Shown in pieces: positions 24,258 through 32,715 of a DNA stretch of 64,000 nt; the first letter of the stretch is position 1, and each line of letters opens with the position of its first letter. The DNA lies in NCBI GenBank assembly GCA_035630295.1, contig DASQKY010000052.1, positions 1 through 64,000 on the forward strand, read 5' to 3'. The stretch comes from Acidimicrobiales bacterium. GTDB taxonomy: Bacteria > Actinomycetota > Acidimicrobiia > Acidimicrobiales > Iamiaceae. The notes under the pieces were generated by a model. The model was not told where the DNA came from. It searched no databases and saw only the letters and a list, made by a program, of their open reading frames with translations. The position numbers and the translations under genes are program-made.

Positions 24258-25217
24258 ATGCAGCGCTACGGCATGACGATCCCCTTCGACGGCATCCCCC
24301 TGCACGCCCAGCGGGACGCCGTGGCCGAGCTGGCCGACCTGGGCTACACCGACGTGTGGTCGTCGGAGGCCAACGGGGCCGACGCCTTCACCCCCCTGGC
24401 CCTGGCCTCGGTGTGGGCCCCGACGCTGCGCCTGGGCAGCGCCATCGTCCCCGCCTACACCCGGGGGCCGGCCACCCTGGCCCAGTGCGTGGCCTCCCTG
24501 GCCGACGCCGCGCCCGGGCGGGTGGCCTTCGGCATCGGCACCTCGTCGGACGTGATCGTCGAGCGGTGGAACGACCTGGCCTTCGACGAGCCCTACAAGA
24601 AGGTGCGCGACACCGTGCGCTTCCTGCGCACCGCCCTGGCCGGCGGCAAGGTCAAGGAGCGCTACGACACCTTCGCCGTCGACGGCTTCAAGCTGGGCGT
24701 CGTGCCCGAGCACCAGCCCCGCATCCTGGTGGCCGCCCTGCGGGAGGGGATGCTCCGCCTGGCCGGCCGGGAGGGCGACGGGGCCATCATCAACTGGCTG
24801 GCGGCCGAGGACGTCCCCACCGTCACCCCGCACGTCCACGCCGGGGGCGAGGGCAAGGAGGTGGTGGCCCGCATCTTCGTCGCCCCCACCACCGACACCG
24901 AGACGGTGCGGGCCATGGGCCGCTACGCCATCGCCGCCTACCTGAACGTCCCGGTCTACGCCGCCTTCCACCAGTGGCTGGGCCGGGGTGAGGTGCTGGC
25001 CCCCATGTGGGACGCCTGGAAGGGCGGCGACCGCAAGGCCGCCCTGGAGGCCATCCCCGACGAGGTGGTCGACGCGCTGATCGTCCACGGCTCCCCGGAG
25101 GCGTGCCGGGAGCACATCGGCCGCTACGTGGCCAACGGCGTCACCTGCCCGGCCCTGGCCGTGCTGCCCTTCGGCCTCGACCCGGTCCAGGCGGCCCGCG
25201 ACCTGGCGCCCCGCTGA
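24258..25217 (+). CDS. LLM-class F420-dependent oxidoreductase
   Basis: A 319-residue luciferase-superfamily protein: MTIPFDGIPLHAQ at the first strand, LGYTDVWSSEANGADAF, LRLGSAIVPAYTRGPATLAQ, GRVAFGIGTSSDVIVERWN and QPRILVAALREGML. This subset is commonly annotated as F420-dependent; FMN cannot be excluded. Lies after an SDR and convergent with the SCO6745-family gene. Confidence 0.86.
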   Translation: MQRYGMTIPFDGIPLHAQRDAVAELADLGYTDVWSSEANGADAFTPLALASVWAPTLRLGSAIVPAYTRGPATLAQCVASLADAAPGRVAFGIGTSSDVIVERWNDLAFDEPYKKVRDTVRFLRTALAGGKVKERYDTFAVDGFKLGVVPEHQPRILVAALREGMLRLAGREGDGAIINWLAAEDVPTVTPHVHAGGEGKEVVARIFVAPTTDTETVRAMGRYAIAAYLNVPVYAAFHQWLGRGEVLAPMWDAWKGGDRKAALEAIPDEVVDALIVHGSPEACREHIGRYVANGVTCPALAVLPFGLDPVQAARDLAPR

Positions 25218-25253
25218 GGCCCGCCGGCCCCTGCCCGCCGCCGGTGGCGGGCC
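25218..25253. terminator. Hairpin between convergent LLM and SCO6745-family genes
   Basis: GGCCCGCC (25218-25225) and GGCGGGCC (25246-25253) with a 20-base loop, placed exactly between the two stops. No U-tract. Confidence 0.5.
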
Positions 25254-25260
25254 GAGGAGG

Positions 25261-26001
25261 TCAGCCCTGGAGCGGGGCGTAGAGGGTGGCCGCCAGGTCG
25301 CACAGCTCGACCCGCTCGGCCTCGCCGAGGGCTGCGTAGGCCCGGCCCAGGGCCCGGTCGGTGGCCGCCTCGGCCGCCGCCCACTCGGGCCGCTCCCCCC
25401 GCTTGCCGGCGTCGGGGTGGGGCCCGTCCCAGCCGAAGATGCCCAGCATGTGGGGGCTGCGCAGGGTGACCGCCTCGTGGGGGCCGAGTCCGTGGGCCAG
25501 CACGGCCGCCCCGTGGAGGGCGCCGCGCAGCTCGCGCAGCACGTTGAGGCGGTGGAAGGCCAGGGCCCGGGGCCGGTCGGCCCCCGGCTCGGGCCGGGCC
25601 CGCCACGCCGCGAACAGAGGGGCGCTGGCGGGGTTGGCGGCCGCGGTGAGCCGACCCACCAGGTCGGCCAGGCGGGGCAGGTCGGCGTCGTCGCCCAGGT
25701 GGCCCTCGGCCCAGTCGTGGCCCACGGCCAGGAAGTGGTCGGCGGCCTCGGTGGGGGCCATCACGGCCCGGCCCCGGTCCCAGGTCTCGGCCACCGCGGC
25801 CGGGGCGAAGAACACGAAGGCCGACGCCACCACGTCGGCGTGGACGTCGCCGAGCGCCCCGCCCCGGCCCACGGTGTAGAAGTCGGCCCCGGTGAAGCCC
25901 AGCTCCGCTCCCCGCTGGTAGGTGGCGAGGTCCATCATGAAGTGGGTGGACAGGTTGCCGACCACCGGGGCGGTGGCGGCGGCAGCGGCGACGGGGTCCA
26001 T
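25261..26001 (-). CDS. SCO6745-family protein
   Basis: A 246-residue helical protein of the SCO6745 family common in actinobacteria. Family-like segments: FYTVGRGGALGDVHADVV, SAFVFFAPAAVAETWDRG, and the C-terminal GRAYAALGEAERVEL. No catalytic motif is evident and no function is established. The ATG at 26001 and the -10 TAGGGT are both inside or next to an 18-base perfect palindrome. Confidence 0.75.
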   Translation of the reverse strand: MDPVAAAAATAPVVGNLSTHFMMDLATYQRGAELGFTGADFYTVGRGGALGDVHADVVASAFVFFAPAAVAETWDRGRAVMAPTEAADHFLAVGHDWAEGHLGDDADLPRLADLVGRLTAAANPASAPLFAAWRARPEPGADRPRALAFHRLNVLRELRGALHGAAVLAHGLGPHEAVTLRSPHMLGIFGWDGPHPDAGKRGERPEWAAAEAATDRALGRAYAALGEAERVELCDLAATLYAPLQG

Positions 26002-26011
26002 CGATGGACCC
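25994..26011. promoter_or_regulatory. 18-bp perfect palindrome over the start of the SCO6745-family gene
   Basis: GGGTCCATCGATGGACCC, symmetric without mismatch, covers the start codon (25999-26001) and part of the TAGGGT -10 element. A repressor bound here would block both transcription start and, in RNA, the start codon could pair in a hairpin. Confidence 0.6.
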
Positions 26012-26013
26012 TA
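26008..26013 (-). promoter_or_regulatory. -10 element of SCO6745-family gene (leaderless)
   Basis: TAGGGT on the minus strand, 6 bases before ATG 26001. Confidence 0.5.
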
Positions 26014-26050
26014 GGTCGCGTCGCGATGGTGCCCTGGCCCTGCCGGGCCG

Positions 26051-27637
26051 TCACCCGCCGAGGTCGCCGAAGGTGGCGATGGGGACCTCCTCGGGCAGGA
26101 CCCGGCCGTCGACGAAGACCACGTGCCACAGCCCGATCACCACCTCCTCGTACCCCACCCCCCGGGCCTCCAGGTGGGCCCGCAGCCGGTCGTGGTTGCC
26201 GAGCTGGCGGTCGTCGAGCACGTAGGTGGAGGTGCGGTCGCGCCGCGCCGCCCGCTCCAGGTCGGGGAAGCGGGGCACGGCGAAGGACGAGGCCCGGACC
26301 CGCCCGTCGGTCAGGAAGGTGATCTGGGCGCCGGCCACGTCGGTGACGGCGGTGCCCACCTCCCGCTCGTCGAGCAGGGCGGCGACCCGCTCCAGGTCCT
26401 GCGAGCCCAACAGGAGGGAGACGTCGTCGCTCTCGGCGTAGGCCCCCAACCCGGTGATCCCCCAGACGGCGAGGGCCACGGCTCCGGCGGCCAGCCCCCC
26501 CAGCAGCGCGGTCCGGGCCCCCCGGCCGGTCACCTCGGGCACGACCGCCCCGCCGGCCACGGCCAGGACGGGCAGCACCAGCGACTGGTAGCGGATGTCG
26601 GGGCCCACCGCGTCGACCAGGCTGTTCATCCCGTACAGGAGGCTGTGCCCCACCACCAGCACGGCCAGCAGGCCCGGGGCCCGGTCGAGCGTGCGCGCCG
26701 TGGCCACGGCCAGGACCGCCACCACCAGGACGGCGCCGGCCCACGACCAGCCCACCAGGGCCCGGTCGGGGTCGAAGGGGGTGGCCAGGCCGGTGGCCGT
26801 GGAGAGGCGCTCCCAGAAGTCGACCACCCGGTCCCACCACGTCAGCCCGAGGCCCGGTGCGCGATCGAAGGACGCCCAGTCGTGGGCCAGGTTCCAGGCC
26901 AGCCACGGGGCGGCCCCGACCACCGCCGCCCCGGCCGCCCAACCGCTCCGGAGCACCACCCGGGGCCGGCGGGCCACCAGCCAGGCCCCGGCCGGCACCG
27001 CCACCAGGACCGAGAGGGGGGTCTGCCACCAGCCCAGGCCCAGGGCCAGGCCGAGGGCCAGGAGGTCGCGGCGCTCGACGGACCGGTCGCGCCCGTCGCC
27101 GGACAGGCGCAGCACCAGGAGCACCTGGACCATGCCGATCAGGGGGGCCACGCCGTAGAAGCCCCGCTCCTCGATGGAGAAGGCCACCGCGTAGGCGGGC
27201 CAGCACCAGGCCAGGATGCCGGTGGCGGCCTGCCCCACCGGCCCCAGCCCCAGGCGGGCCGCGACCCGCACGCACACCACGGCGGTGGCCAGGCCGCAGG
27301 CCACCGGCACCACCTGCACGGCCAGGGGGGTGGCCCCCAGCACCAGGAAGGAGAGGGCCACCAGCATCGGCTCCAACGTCCCGCCGTAGCCCTGGTTGGG
27401 GAAGAAGACCGAGAGCTGCCCGGAGCGGATCTGCTCGGCCTGGAGGGCGACGGTGGCCTCGTCCAGGTTCAGGGTGCCGGTCGGCCCCGCCCCCACCCAG
27501 GCCCGGAGGCCCAGCCCCAGGGCCACCACGACCAGGGCGAGGGCGATCTCCCCCCGGTGCTGGCCGGCCCAGGTGGACACCGCGGCCGCCCGCTCCCGGG
27601 GCCGGGCCCCCGCTGTCGTCCGGTCGCTGGCGATCAT
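26051..27637 (-). CDS. Polytopic membrane protein, GT-C glycosyltransferase-like
   Basis: A 528-residue membrane protein with roughly ten hydrophobic spans between residues 30 and 395, then a soluble C-terminal region. After the first span comes TLNLDEATVALQAEQI, an acidic D-E motif in the first extracytoplasmic loop as in GT-C (ArnT/PMT-type) transferases that use lipid-linked sugars. Acceptor and donor are unknown. ATG 27637 overlaps the FabI remnant's stop (ATGA); an internal GTG near 27577 (VSTWAGQ) with a GGAG upstream is an alternative start. Confidence 0.7.
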   Translation of the reverse strand: MIASDRTTAGARPRERAAAVSTWAGQHRGEIALALVVVALGLGLRAWVGAGPTGTLNLDEATVALQAEQIRSGQLSVFFPNQGYGGTLEPMLVALSFLVLGATPLAVQVVPVACGLATAVVCVRVAARLGLGPVGQAATGILAWCWPAYAVAFSIEERGFYGVAPLIGMVQVLLVLRLSGDGRDRSVERRDLLALGLALGLGWWQTPLSVLVAVPAGAWLVARRPRVVLRSGWAAGAAVVGAAPWLAWNLAHDWASFDRAPGLGLTWWDRVVDFWERLSTATGLATPFDPDRALVGWSWAGAVLVVAVLAVATARTLDRAPGLLAVLVVGHSLLYGMNSLVDAVGPDIRYQSLVLPVLAVAGGAVVPEVTGRGARTALLGGLAAGAVALAVWGITGLGAYAESDDVSLLLGSQDLERVAALLDEREVGTAVTDVAGAQITFLTDGRVRASSFAVPRFPDLERAARRDRTSTYVLDDRQLGNHDRLRAHLEARGVGYEEVVIGLWHVVFVDGRVLPEEVPIATFGDLGG

Positions 27638-27762
27638 CCGCCGACGAAGGAGGTCAGCACCACCCGGGCGCCCTGCTCCTGGGCCCGGCGGGCGCAGGCG
27701 AAGGCGATGGACGAGGGGGTGGGGACGCCGGTGACGAGGACGGTGCGATCGGCGAGGAGCAC
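27634..27762 (-). pseudogene. InhA/FabI-like enoyl-ACP reductase, N-terminal remnant
   Basis: GTG 27762 opens 42 codons that align along their whole length with the first strand-helix-strand of InhA (InhA residues about 4-41): LLADRTVLVTG, PSSIAFACARRAQEQGA and VVLTSF. The frame then ends with VGG-stop; the rest of the Rossmann domain and the YxxMxxxK active site are absent. It sits 10 bases after pyk and overlaps the next gene by ATGA, so it is probably transcribed. It cannot be an active reductase. Best read as the stump of a deleted fabI/inhA gene. Confidence 0.65.
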
Positions 27763-27772
27763 GGGCGACGGG

Positions 27773-29200
27773 TCAGATGTGGACGAGGCGCAGGGAGTCG
27801 GTGGCGACGCCCTTGTAGTCCGGCGACCCGGACAGGACGGCCACCAGGTCGCCGGTGCGGAGCAGGCCCCGGCCCTTGGCCATCTCGATGGCTGTGCCCA
27901 CCTGGCGGGCGGGGTCGTAGGGGCCGGGCTGCTCGATGGGCGTGGCCCCCCAGGACAGGGTGAGCTGGCGCAGGGTGCGGGGGTCGGTGGAGAAGCCCAG
28001 GATGGGCATGCGGGGCCGGTAGCGGGCGATGGAGCGCACGGTGAACCCGGTGCGGGTGATGCAGATGATGGACGTCGCCTCGCTCTCCGAGGCCGCCCGC
28101 CACGCCGCGTTGGTCATGGAGTTGGTGACCACGTCGTCGACCGAGCCACTCAGGTCGCGGTTGAGGCGGTTGACCTTGGCCGCCCACCCGTCGTAGTCGA
28201 ACTCCTCGTCGGCCCGGCGGGCGATGCGGGCCATGGTGGCCACGGCCAGGGCCGGATCGTGGCCGATGGCCGTCTCGCCCGAGAGCATCACCGCCGAGGA
28301 CCCGTCGAAGACGGCGTTGGCGATGTCGGAGGTCTCGGCCCGGGTGGGGGACGGGGCCGACACCATCGACTCCAGCATCTGGGTGGCGGTGATGGCCGGC
28401 CGGCCCAGGGCGATGCAGCGGTGGAGGATGCGCTTCTGGAGGTGGGGCAGCTCCTCCAGGGGCATCTCGGCCCCCAGGTCGCCCCGGGCCACCATGACCG
28501 CCCCGGCGGCCTCGATGATGCCGTCGAGGTTCTCGACCGCGGCGCGGGTCTCGATCTTGGCGATGACCATCGGCCCCGCCGGGTGGGGCTCGGTGCCGAC
28601 CCGGCGGATGTCGTGGGCCGAGCGCACGAACGAGACGGCCACCATGTCGGCCCCCTCGGTGACGAAGGCGTCGAGGAGGTGCAGGTCGTGGTCGGTGGGC
28701 GTGGCCATGCGGAGCCGCTCGGAGGGGATGTGGACCCCGGGCCGGCCCTGGAGGAGCCCGCCGTGCAGCACCCGGGCCCGGAGGGCGTCGCCCTCGGCGT
28801 CGGTCACCTCGATCACCACCCCGCCGTCGCCGAAGGTGAGGCGGTCACCGGCATGGATGTCCCGCAGGAGGCCCTCGTGGTCGACGTGGACCAGCGCCGC
28901 GGTGCTGCTCTCCTCGCCGGGGACGAGGCGGAGGTCCTCGCCGTCGCGGAGGAGGGCCCCGCCCTCGGGGAAGCTGCCGGCCCGCACCTTGGGGCCGGGC
29001 AGGTCGACCAGGATGCCGAGGGGCCGCCCGATCGACTCCTCGATCCGGCGCAGGCGCCGGTAGCGCTCGATGGCCTCGTCCAGGGAGCCGTGGGAGAGGT
29101 TGATGCGGATGACGTCGGCCCCCGCTTCCACCATGTCCTTCAGCACCGCCTCGGACTCCGAGGCCGGCCCCATGGTGGCGATGATCTTCGTGCGGCGCAT
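27773..29200 (-). CDS. pyk: Pyruvate kinase
   Basis: A 475-residue glycolytic kinase making pyruvate and ATP from PEP and ADP. Seen: N-terminal RRTKIIATMGPAS, INLSHG, the active-site region VIAKIETRAAVENLDGI and MVARGDLGAEMP, then ATQMLESM and the C-terminal allosteric domain. ATG 29200 gives the normal N-terminus; an upstream in-frame start would add 10 residues that no homologue needs. CATACT lies 10 bases before the ATG and could be the -10 element. Confidence 0.96.
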   Translation of the reverse strand: MRRTKIIATMGPASESEAVLKDMVEAGADVIRINLSHGSLDEAIERYRRLRRIEESIGRPLGILVDLPGPKVRAGSFPEGGALLRDGEDLRLVPGEESSTAALVHVDHEGLLRDIHAGDRLTFGDGGVVIEVTDAEGDALRARVLHGGLLQGRPGVHIPSERLRMATPTDHDLHLLDAFVTEGADMVAVSFVRSAHDIRRVGTEPHPAGPMVIAKIETRAAVENLDGIIEAAGAVMVARGDLGAEMPLEELPHLQKRILHRCIALGRPAITATQMLESMVSAPSPTRAETSDIANAVFDGSSAVMLSGETAIGHDPALAVATMARIARRADEEFDYDGWAAKVNRLNRDLSGSVDDVVTNSMTNAAWRAASESEATSIICITRTGFTVRSIARYRPRMPILGFSTDPRTLRQLTLSWGATPIEQPGPYDPARQVGTAIEMAKGRGLLRTGDLVAVLSGSPDYKGVATDSLRLVHI

Positions 29201-29275
29201 CACCCGGTCAAGTATGACGGCCCCGGCCACCCCGGTGGCGCCGTGTTCCCAGATCGCCAGAAGGGGCTCACCTCC

Positions 29276-29482
29276 GTGTCATCTCCGCCCGTGACCCTCA
29301 CCCCCTCGGCCCTGGCCTGGCTGCGCAGCTTCCGGCCCGGCGGGCACCGGTCACGGCCGGCGACGTGGCCCGCTCCGCGGCTGGGCGCCCTCGCCGGCAT
29401 CCTGGTCACCGCGCTGGTCTGGCGCGCTGTCGTGGGGGCCGGCCGGCTGAACCGGCCTGCGGCGTCGGTGCCCGGCCGCTAG
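29276..29482 (+). CDS. Possible small membrane protein (68 aa)
   Basis: GTG 29276 with AAGGGG 9 bases upstream opens a 68-codon frame: a Ser/Pro start, a basic stretch and one hydrophobic segment (LGALAGILVTALVWRAVVGA) near the C-terminus. No homologue is recognised. Its stop TAG pairs with the opposite gene's stop in a CTAG (29479-29482). Composition does not prove it is coding, and the opposite strand is also open here. Confidence 0.35.
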   Translation: MSSPPVTLTPSALAWLRSFRPGGHRSRPATWPAPRLGALAGILVTALVWRAVVGAGRLNRPAASVPGR

Positions 29483-30474
29483 GGCAGGCGGCTGAACCAG
29501 AGGAGGGAGAGGGCGGAGCTGGCGAACAGCAGGGCCAGGCCCACGCCCACGAACCACAGGCCGATCTCCCGGAACTCGATGCTGAAGCCCACCGACGAGC
29601 CGATGTTGCGGTAGACCTCGCGCAGCTCGCCCTCGGTGGCGGCCGTGTAGGCCTTCCCGTCGGTGGCGTCGGCGATGGCCTCCAAGGCCTCGCGGTCGAC
29701 GTCGACGGGGATGCGCTCCACCTCCCCGGGCAGGACGATGTAGCCCTGGTCGGTGCCGAAGGCGATGGTGTTCACCGGCACGTCGGCCTCACGGGCGGCG
29801 TTGGCCCCCGCGGTGTCGGGCCGGCCGTAGGTGGTCTTGCCGTCGGACATGAGGACGATGCGGGCCGGCACCGGCTCGTCGGGGTCGTCCCCGGCGGCCC
29901 GGGGGGCCTGCTCGACGGCCTGGAGGGAGGCGAAGATCCCTTCCCCGATGGCGGTCCGCTCCTCCAGTTCCAGCCGGTCGATGGCGTCCACCACCCGGGC
30001 CCGGTCGGTGGTGGGCGGCACCTCGATGGTGGCCACCCCGTTGAAGCTGACCAGGCCCACGTTGATCTTGGGGGGCAGGATCTCGAGGAAGGTGCGGGCC
30101 GCGCTCTGGGCCGCGGTCAGCCGGTCGGGGGGGACGTCCTCGGCCATCATCGACAGCGACGTGTCGATGGCCAGGATGACGGTGGCCCGCTCGCGCGGCA
30201 CCTTCTCCTCCCGGGCCGGGCGGGCCAGGGCCACCACCAGGGCCGAGAGGGCCAGCAGCAGGACCACGGCCGGCAGGTGGCGGCGCCACCCCGGCGACCG
30301 GGGAGCGACGCTCTGCAGCAGGTCGAGGTTGGTGAAGCGCACCGCGTAGGTGCGCCGCCGCGACTGGAGGACCAGGTAGACGGCGGCCAGGGCGGCCACG
30401 CCGAGCAGGAACCACAGGCGGCTCGGGGCGAGGTAGGTGATGGCGAGCATGGGGGTCTCGGGGGCAGGGGTCAT
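29479..30474 (-). CDS. VWA-domain membrane protein (BatA-like)
   Basis: A 331-residue protein with two N-terminal hydrophobic spans (about 15-35 and 65-85), a von Willebrand A domain and a third span near the C-terminus (about 300-325). The metal-ion-dependent adhesion site is complete: DTSLS, a Thr in RTAIGEG and MSDGKT. Such proteins are encoded with MoxR AAA+ ATPases and DUF58 proteins and are thought to assist assembly of protein complexes at the membrane. ATG 30474 overlaps the DUF58 stop (ATGA). Last gene of the moxR operon. Confidence 0.88.
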   Translation of the reverse strand: MTPAPETPMLAITYLAPSRLWFLLGVAALAAVYLVLQSRRRTYAVRFTNLDLLQSVAPRSPGWRRHLPAVVLLLALSALVVALARPAREEKVPRERATVILAIDTSLSMMAEDVPPDRLTAAQSAARTFLEILPPKINVGLVSFNGVATIEVPPTTDRARVVDAIDRLELEERTAIGEGIFASLQAVEQAPRAAGDDPDEPVPARIVLMSDGKTTYGRPDTAGANAAREADVPVNTIAFGTDQGYIVLPGEVERIPVDVDREALEAIADATDGKAYTAATEGELREVYRNIGSSVGFSIEFREIGLWFVGVGLALLFASSALSLLWFSRLP

Positions 30475-31418
30475 GCGGAGGTGCGGGGGGCCACGCCCCG
30501 GACGCGGTCGCGGCGCTGGGCCACGAAGCCGACGATGTCGAGCAGCCAGTCCCGGTCGGTGCGGAGCTGGAGGTGGTCGGCCCCGGCCCGCCGGATGGCA
30601 TCGGCGATGGCGGCCCGCTGGGCGGCGGCGGCCGCCGCGTAGCGCTCCCGGACCTTGGGGTTGGCGGTCTGGATCTCCAGGGCCTCGCCGGTGCGGGGAT
30701 CGACCAGCGAGAGCACGCCCACCGACGGCAGCTCGACCTCGCGGGGGTCGACCACCTCGATGCACAGGGTCTCGTGGCGCACCGCGACCTGGGCCAGGCG
30801 CCGCTCCCACACCTCGGGCGGGGCCAGGAAGTCCGACACCACCACGGCCAGGCCCCGGCGCCGGGCCACGCCGGCCAGGGTGCGCAGGGCCTGGTCCAGG
30901 TCGGTGGAGCCCGACGGGTGGCGGGCCGCGGTGACCAGGCGGTGGAGCACGGCCAGGAGGTGGTCCTTGCCCCCCCGGGCGGGCACGATCCGGGCCCCGT
31001 CCGGCCCGGCCAGCACCGCGCCGAGGCGGTTGCCGGTGCGGTGGGTGAGGAACCCGACGGCTGCCGCGGCCGAGACGGCCAGGTCGCGCTTCTCGCACCA
31101 CGCGGTGCCGAAGTCGAGGCTGGGGGAGTCGTCGGCCAGGATCCAGCACTCCAGCTCGCGATCGGCGATGGTCTCCCGGACGTGGGGCTCGAGCATCCGG
31201 GCGGTGACGTTCCAGTCGATGCGGCGCACGTCGTCGCCGGGGGCGTAGACCCGGGTCTCCCCCTGCTCGGAGCCGTGCCCCGGCACCAGGCCGGTGTACT
31301 CGCCGTGGAGCAGGCCGTCGAGGCGGCGGCGCACCACCAGGTCGAGGCGGCGCAGCACCTCGGCCGGATCGCTGCCCCGGACCCGGGGCGGGGCGTGGGC
31401 GGACGTGGGAGCGGTCAC
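30471..31418 (-). CDS. DUF58 domain-containing protein
   Basis: A 315-residue DUF58 protein. Seen: GEYTGLVPGHGSEQGE, the hallmark VYAPGDDVRRIDWNVTAR and, later, a VWA-like fold (CWILADDSPSLDFG). DUF58 proteins accompany MoxR ATPases; biochemical role unknown. GTG 31418, 8 bases after the moxR stop. Confidence 0.9.
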   Translation of the reverse strand: MTAPTSAHAPPRVRGSDPAEVLRRLDLVVRRRLDGLLHGEYTGLVPGHGSEQGETRVYAPGDDVRRIDWNVTARMLEPHVRETIADRELECWILADDSPSLDFGTAWCEKRDLAVSAAAAVGFLTHRTGNRLGAVLAGPDGARIVPARGGKDHLLAVLHRLVTAARHPSGSTDLDQALRTLAGVARRRGLAVVVSDFLAPPEVWERRLAQVAVRHETLCIEVVDPREVELPSVGVLSLVDPRTGEALEIQTANPKVRERYAAAAAAQRAAIADAIRRAGADHLQLRTDRDWLLDIVGFVAQRRDRVRGVAPRTSA

Positions 31419-31426
31419 CGGCGCCG

Positions 31427-32581
31427 TCAGCTCGGGCGGGTCGGGTCGGACGGGCCCCACGGCGTCGAGCCGGGGCCGGACGGGCCGGGGCCGTAGGTGC
31501 CGGTGGCGGCCCCGTAGGCCCCGAGGCGCGGGTCGGGCGGCGGGCCGGACGGTGCCGCCTGGAGCGGGGCCGTCCCCTGGCGGGGGGCGGGCACGGTGGA
31601 GAGGACCCGGGCCAGCACCTGGTCCGGCGTGACGCCCTCGGCCAGGGCCTCGTAGGACAGCACCAGTCGGTGGCGGAGGACGTCGGGCGCGATGTCGAAC
31701 ACGTCCTGGGGGACGACGTGGTCGCGGCCCCGCAGGAGGGCCAGGGCCCGCCCGGCCCGGACCAGGCCCAGGCTGGCCCGGGGCGAGCCGCCGTAGGTGA
31801 CGAGGGGCTCGATGTCGGACAGGGCGTAGTTGGCCGGGTAGCGGGTGGCCAGCACCACCGTCACCGCGTAGTCCACCACCGGTCGGTCGATCCGCACCGA
31901 GTCGACGGCCCGTTGCAGGCCCAGAAGGTCCTGGACCGAGAGGACCTCCTCGGCCTCGGGGGGCCGCACCCCCATGCGGTAGACGATGTCGACCTCCTCG
32001 CCGGCGGTCGGGTAGTCGACCACGACCTTCATCAGGAACCGGTCGCGCTGGGCCTCCGGCAGCGGGTAGACGCCCTCGGACTCGATGGGGTTCTGGGTGG
32101 CCAGGACCAGGAACGGCTCCGGCACCGGGAAGGTCTGGCCGCCGATGGACACCTGGCGCTCGGCCATGACCTCCAGCAGGGCGGACTGGACCTTGGCCGG
32201 GGCCCGGTTGATCTCGTCCGCCAGCAGGAAGTTGACGAACACCGGGCCCAGCTCGATGTCGAACTCCTCCTTGCTGGCCCGGAAGATGCGGGTGCCCATC
32301 ACGTCCGCGGGCAGGAGGTCGGGGGTGAACTGGATGCGGGCGAAGCTGCCGCCCACGGTGCGGGACAGGGTCTCGGCGGCCAGGGTCTTGGCCAGGCCCG
32401 GCACCCCCTCCAGCAGGACGTGGCCCTGGGCCAGCAGGCACACCACCAGGCGCTCCAGGGCCCGGTCCTGGCCCACGATCACCCGGCGGACCTCCGACTG
32501 CACCCGGTCGAGGAGCCGGGCCGCCTCGGCCGGCGACGGCGGGACGGGCGAGCTGGACGGGTCGGCGGGGGTGTCGGACAT
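31427..32581 (-). CDS. MoxR-family AAA+ ATPase
   Basis: A 384-residue MoxR ATPase: Walker A GVPGLAKT, FTPDLLPADVMGT, Walker B LLADEINRAPAK, sensor region ATQNPIESEGVYPLPEAQRDRF. A Pro/Gly/Ala-rich tail of about 60 residues follows the AAA+ lid and is longer than usual. MoxR proteins remodel or insert cofactors into partners, probably the VWA and DUF58 proteins downstream. ATG 32581 has GGAGGA a few bases upstream, in contrast to the leaderless genes nearby. Confidence 0.92.
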   Translation of the reverse strand: MSDTPADPSSSPVPPSPAEAARLLDRVQSEVRRVIVGQDRALERLVVCLLAQGHVLLEGVPGLAKTLAAETLSRTVGGSFARIQFTPDLLPADVMGTRIFRASKEEFDIELGPVFVNFLLADEINRAPAKVQSALLEVMAERQVSIGGQTFPVPEPFLVLATQNPIESEGVYPLPEAQRDRFLMKVVVDYPTAGEEVDIVYRMGVRPPEAEEVLSVQDLLGLQRAVDSVRIDRPVVDYAVTVVLATRYPANYALSDIEPLVTYGGSPRASLGLVRAGRALALLRGRDHVVPQDVFDIAPDVLRHRLVLSYEALAEGVTPDQVLARVLSTVPAPRQGTAPLQAAPSGPPPDPRLGAYGAATGTYGPGPSGPGSTPWGPSDPTRPS

Positions 32582-32639
32582 CGGTCCTCCGGGTCGGTGC
32601 CCGTCGCCGGCGGTGGGCGTGGCGGGGCGGGGTGGAGCC

Positions 32640-32645
32640 AGGCTA
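32640..32645 (-). promoter_or_regulatory. -10 element of moxR operon
   Basis: TAGCCT on the minus strand; predicts a leader of about 50 bases ending in the GGAGGA before ATG 32581. Confidence 0.4.
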
Positions 32646-32702
32646 GAGGGCGGCCACCCCGGCCCGGCCGGCACCCGAGGGGAGGTCACCCCCCCGACGC
32701 CG

Positions 32703-32708
32703 TACCCT
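32703..32708 (+). promoter_or_regulatory. -10 element of response-regulator operon (leaderless)
   Basis: TACCCT, 7 bases before ATG 32716. Confidence 0.5.
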
Positions 32709-32715
32709 GCGGTCC

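Noticed and set aside
26123-29482. Open frame of over 1100 codons antisense to the membrane protein and pyk
   Set aside because: Gly/His/Gln-rich, no domain; only the end (from 29276) was kept as a weak small ORF.
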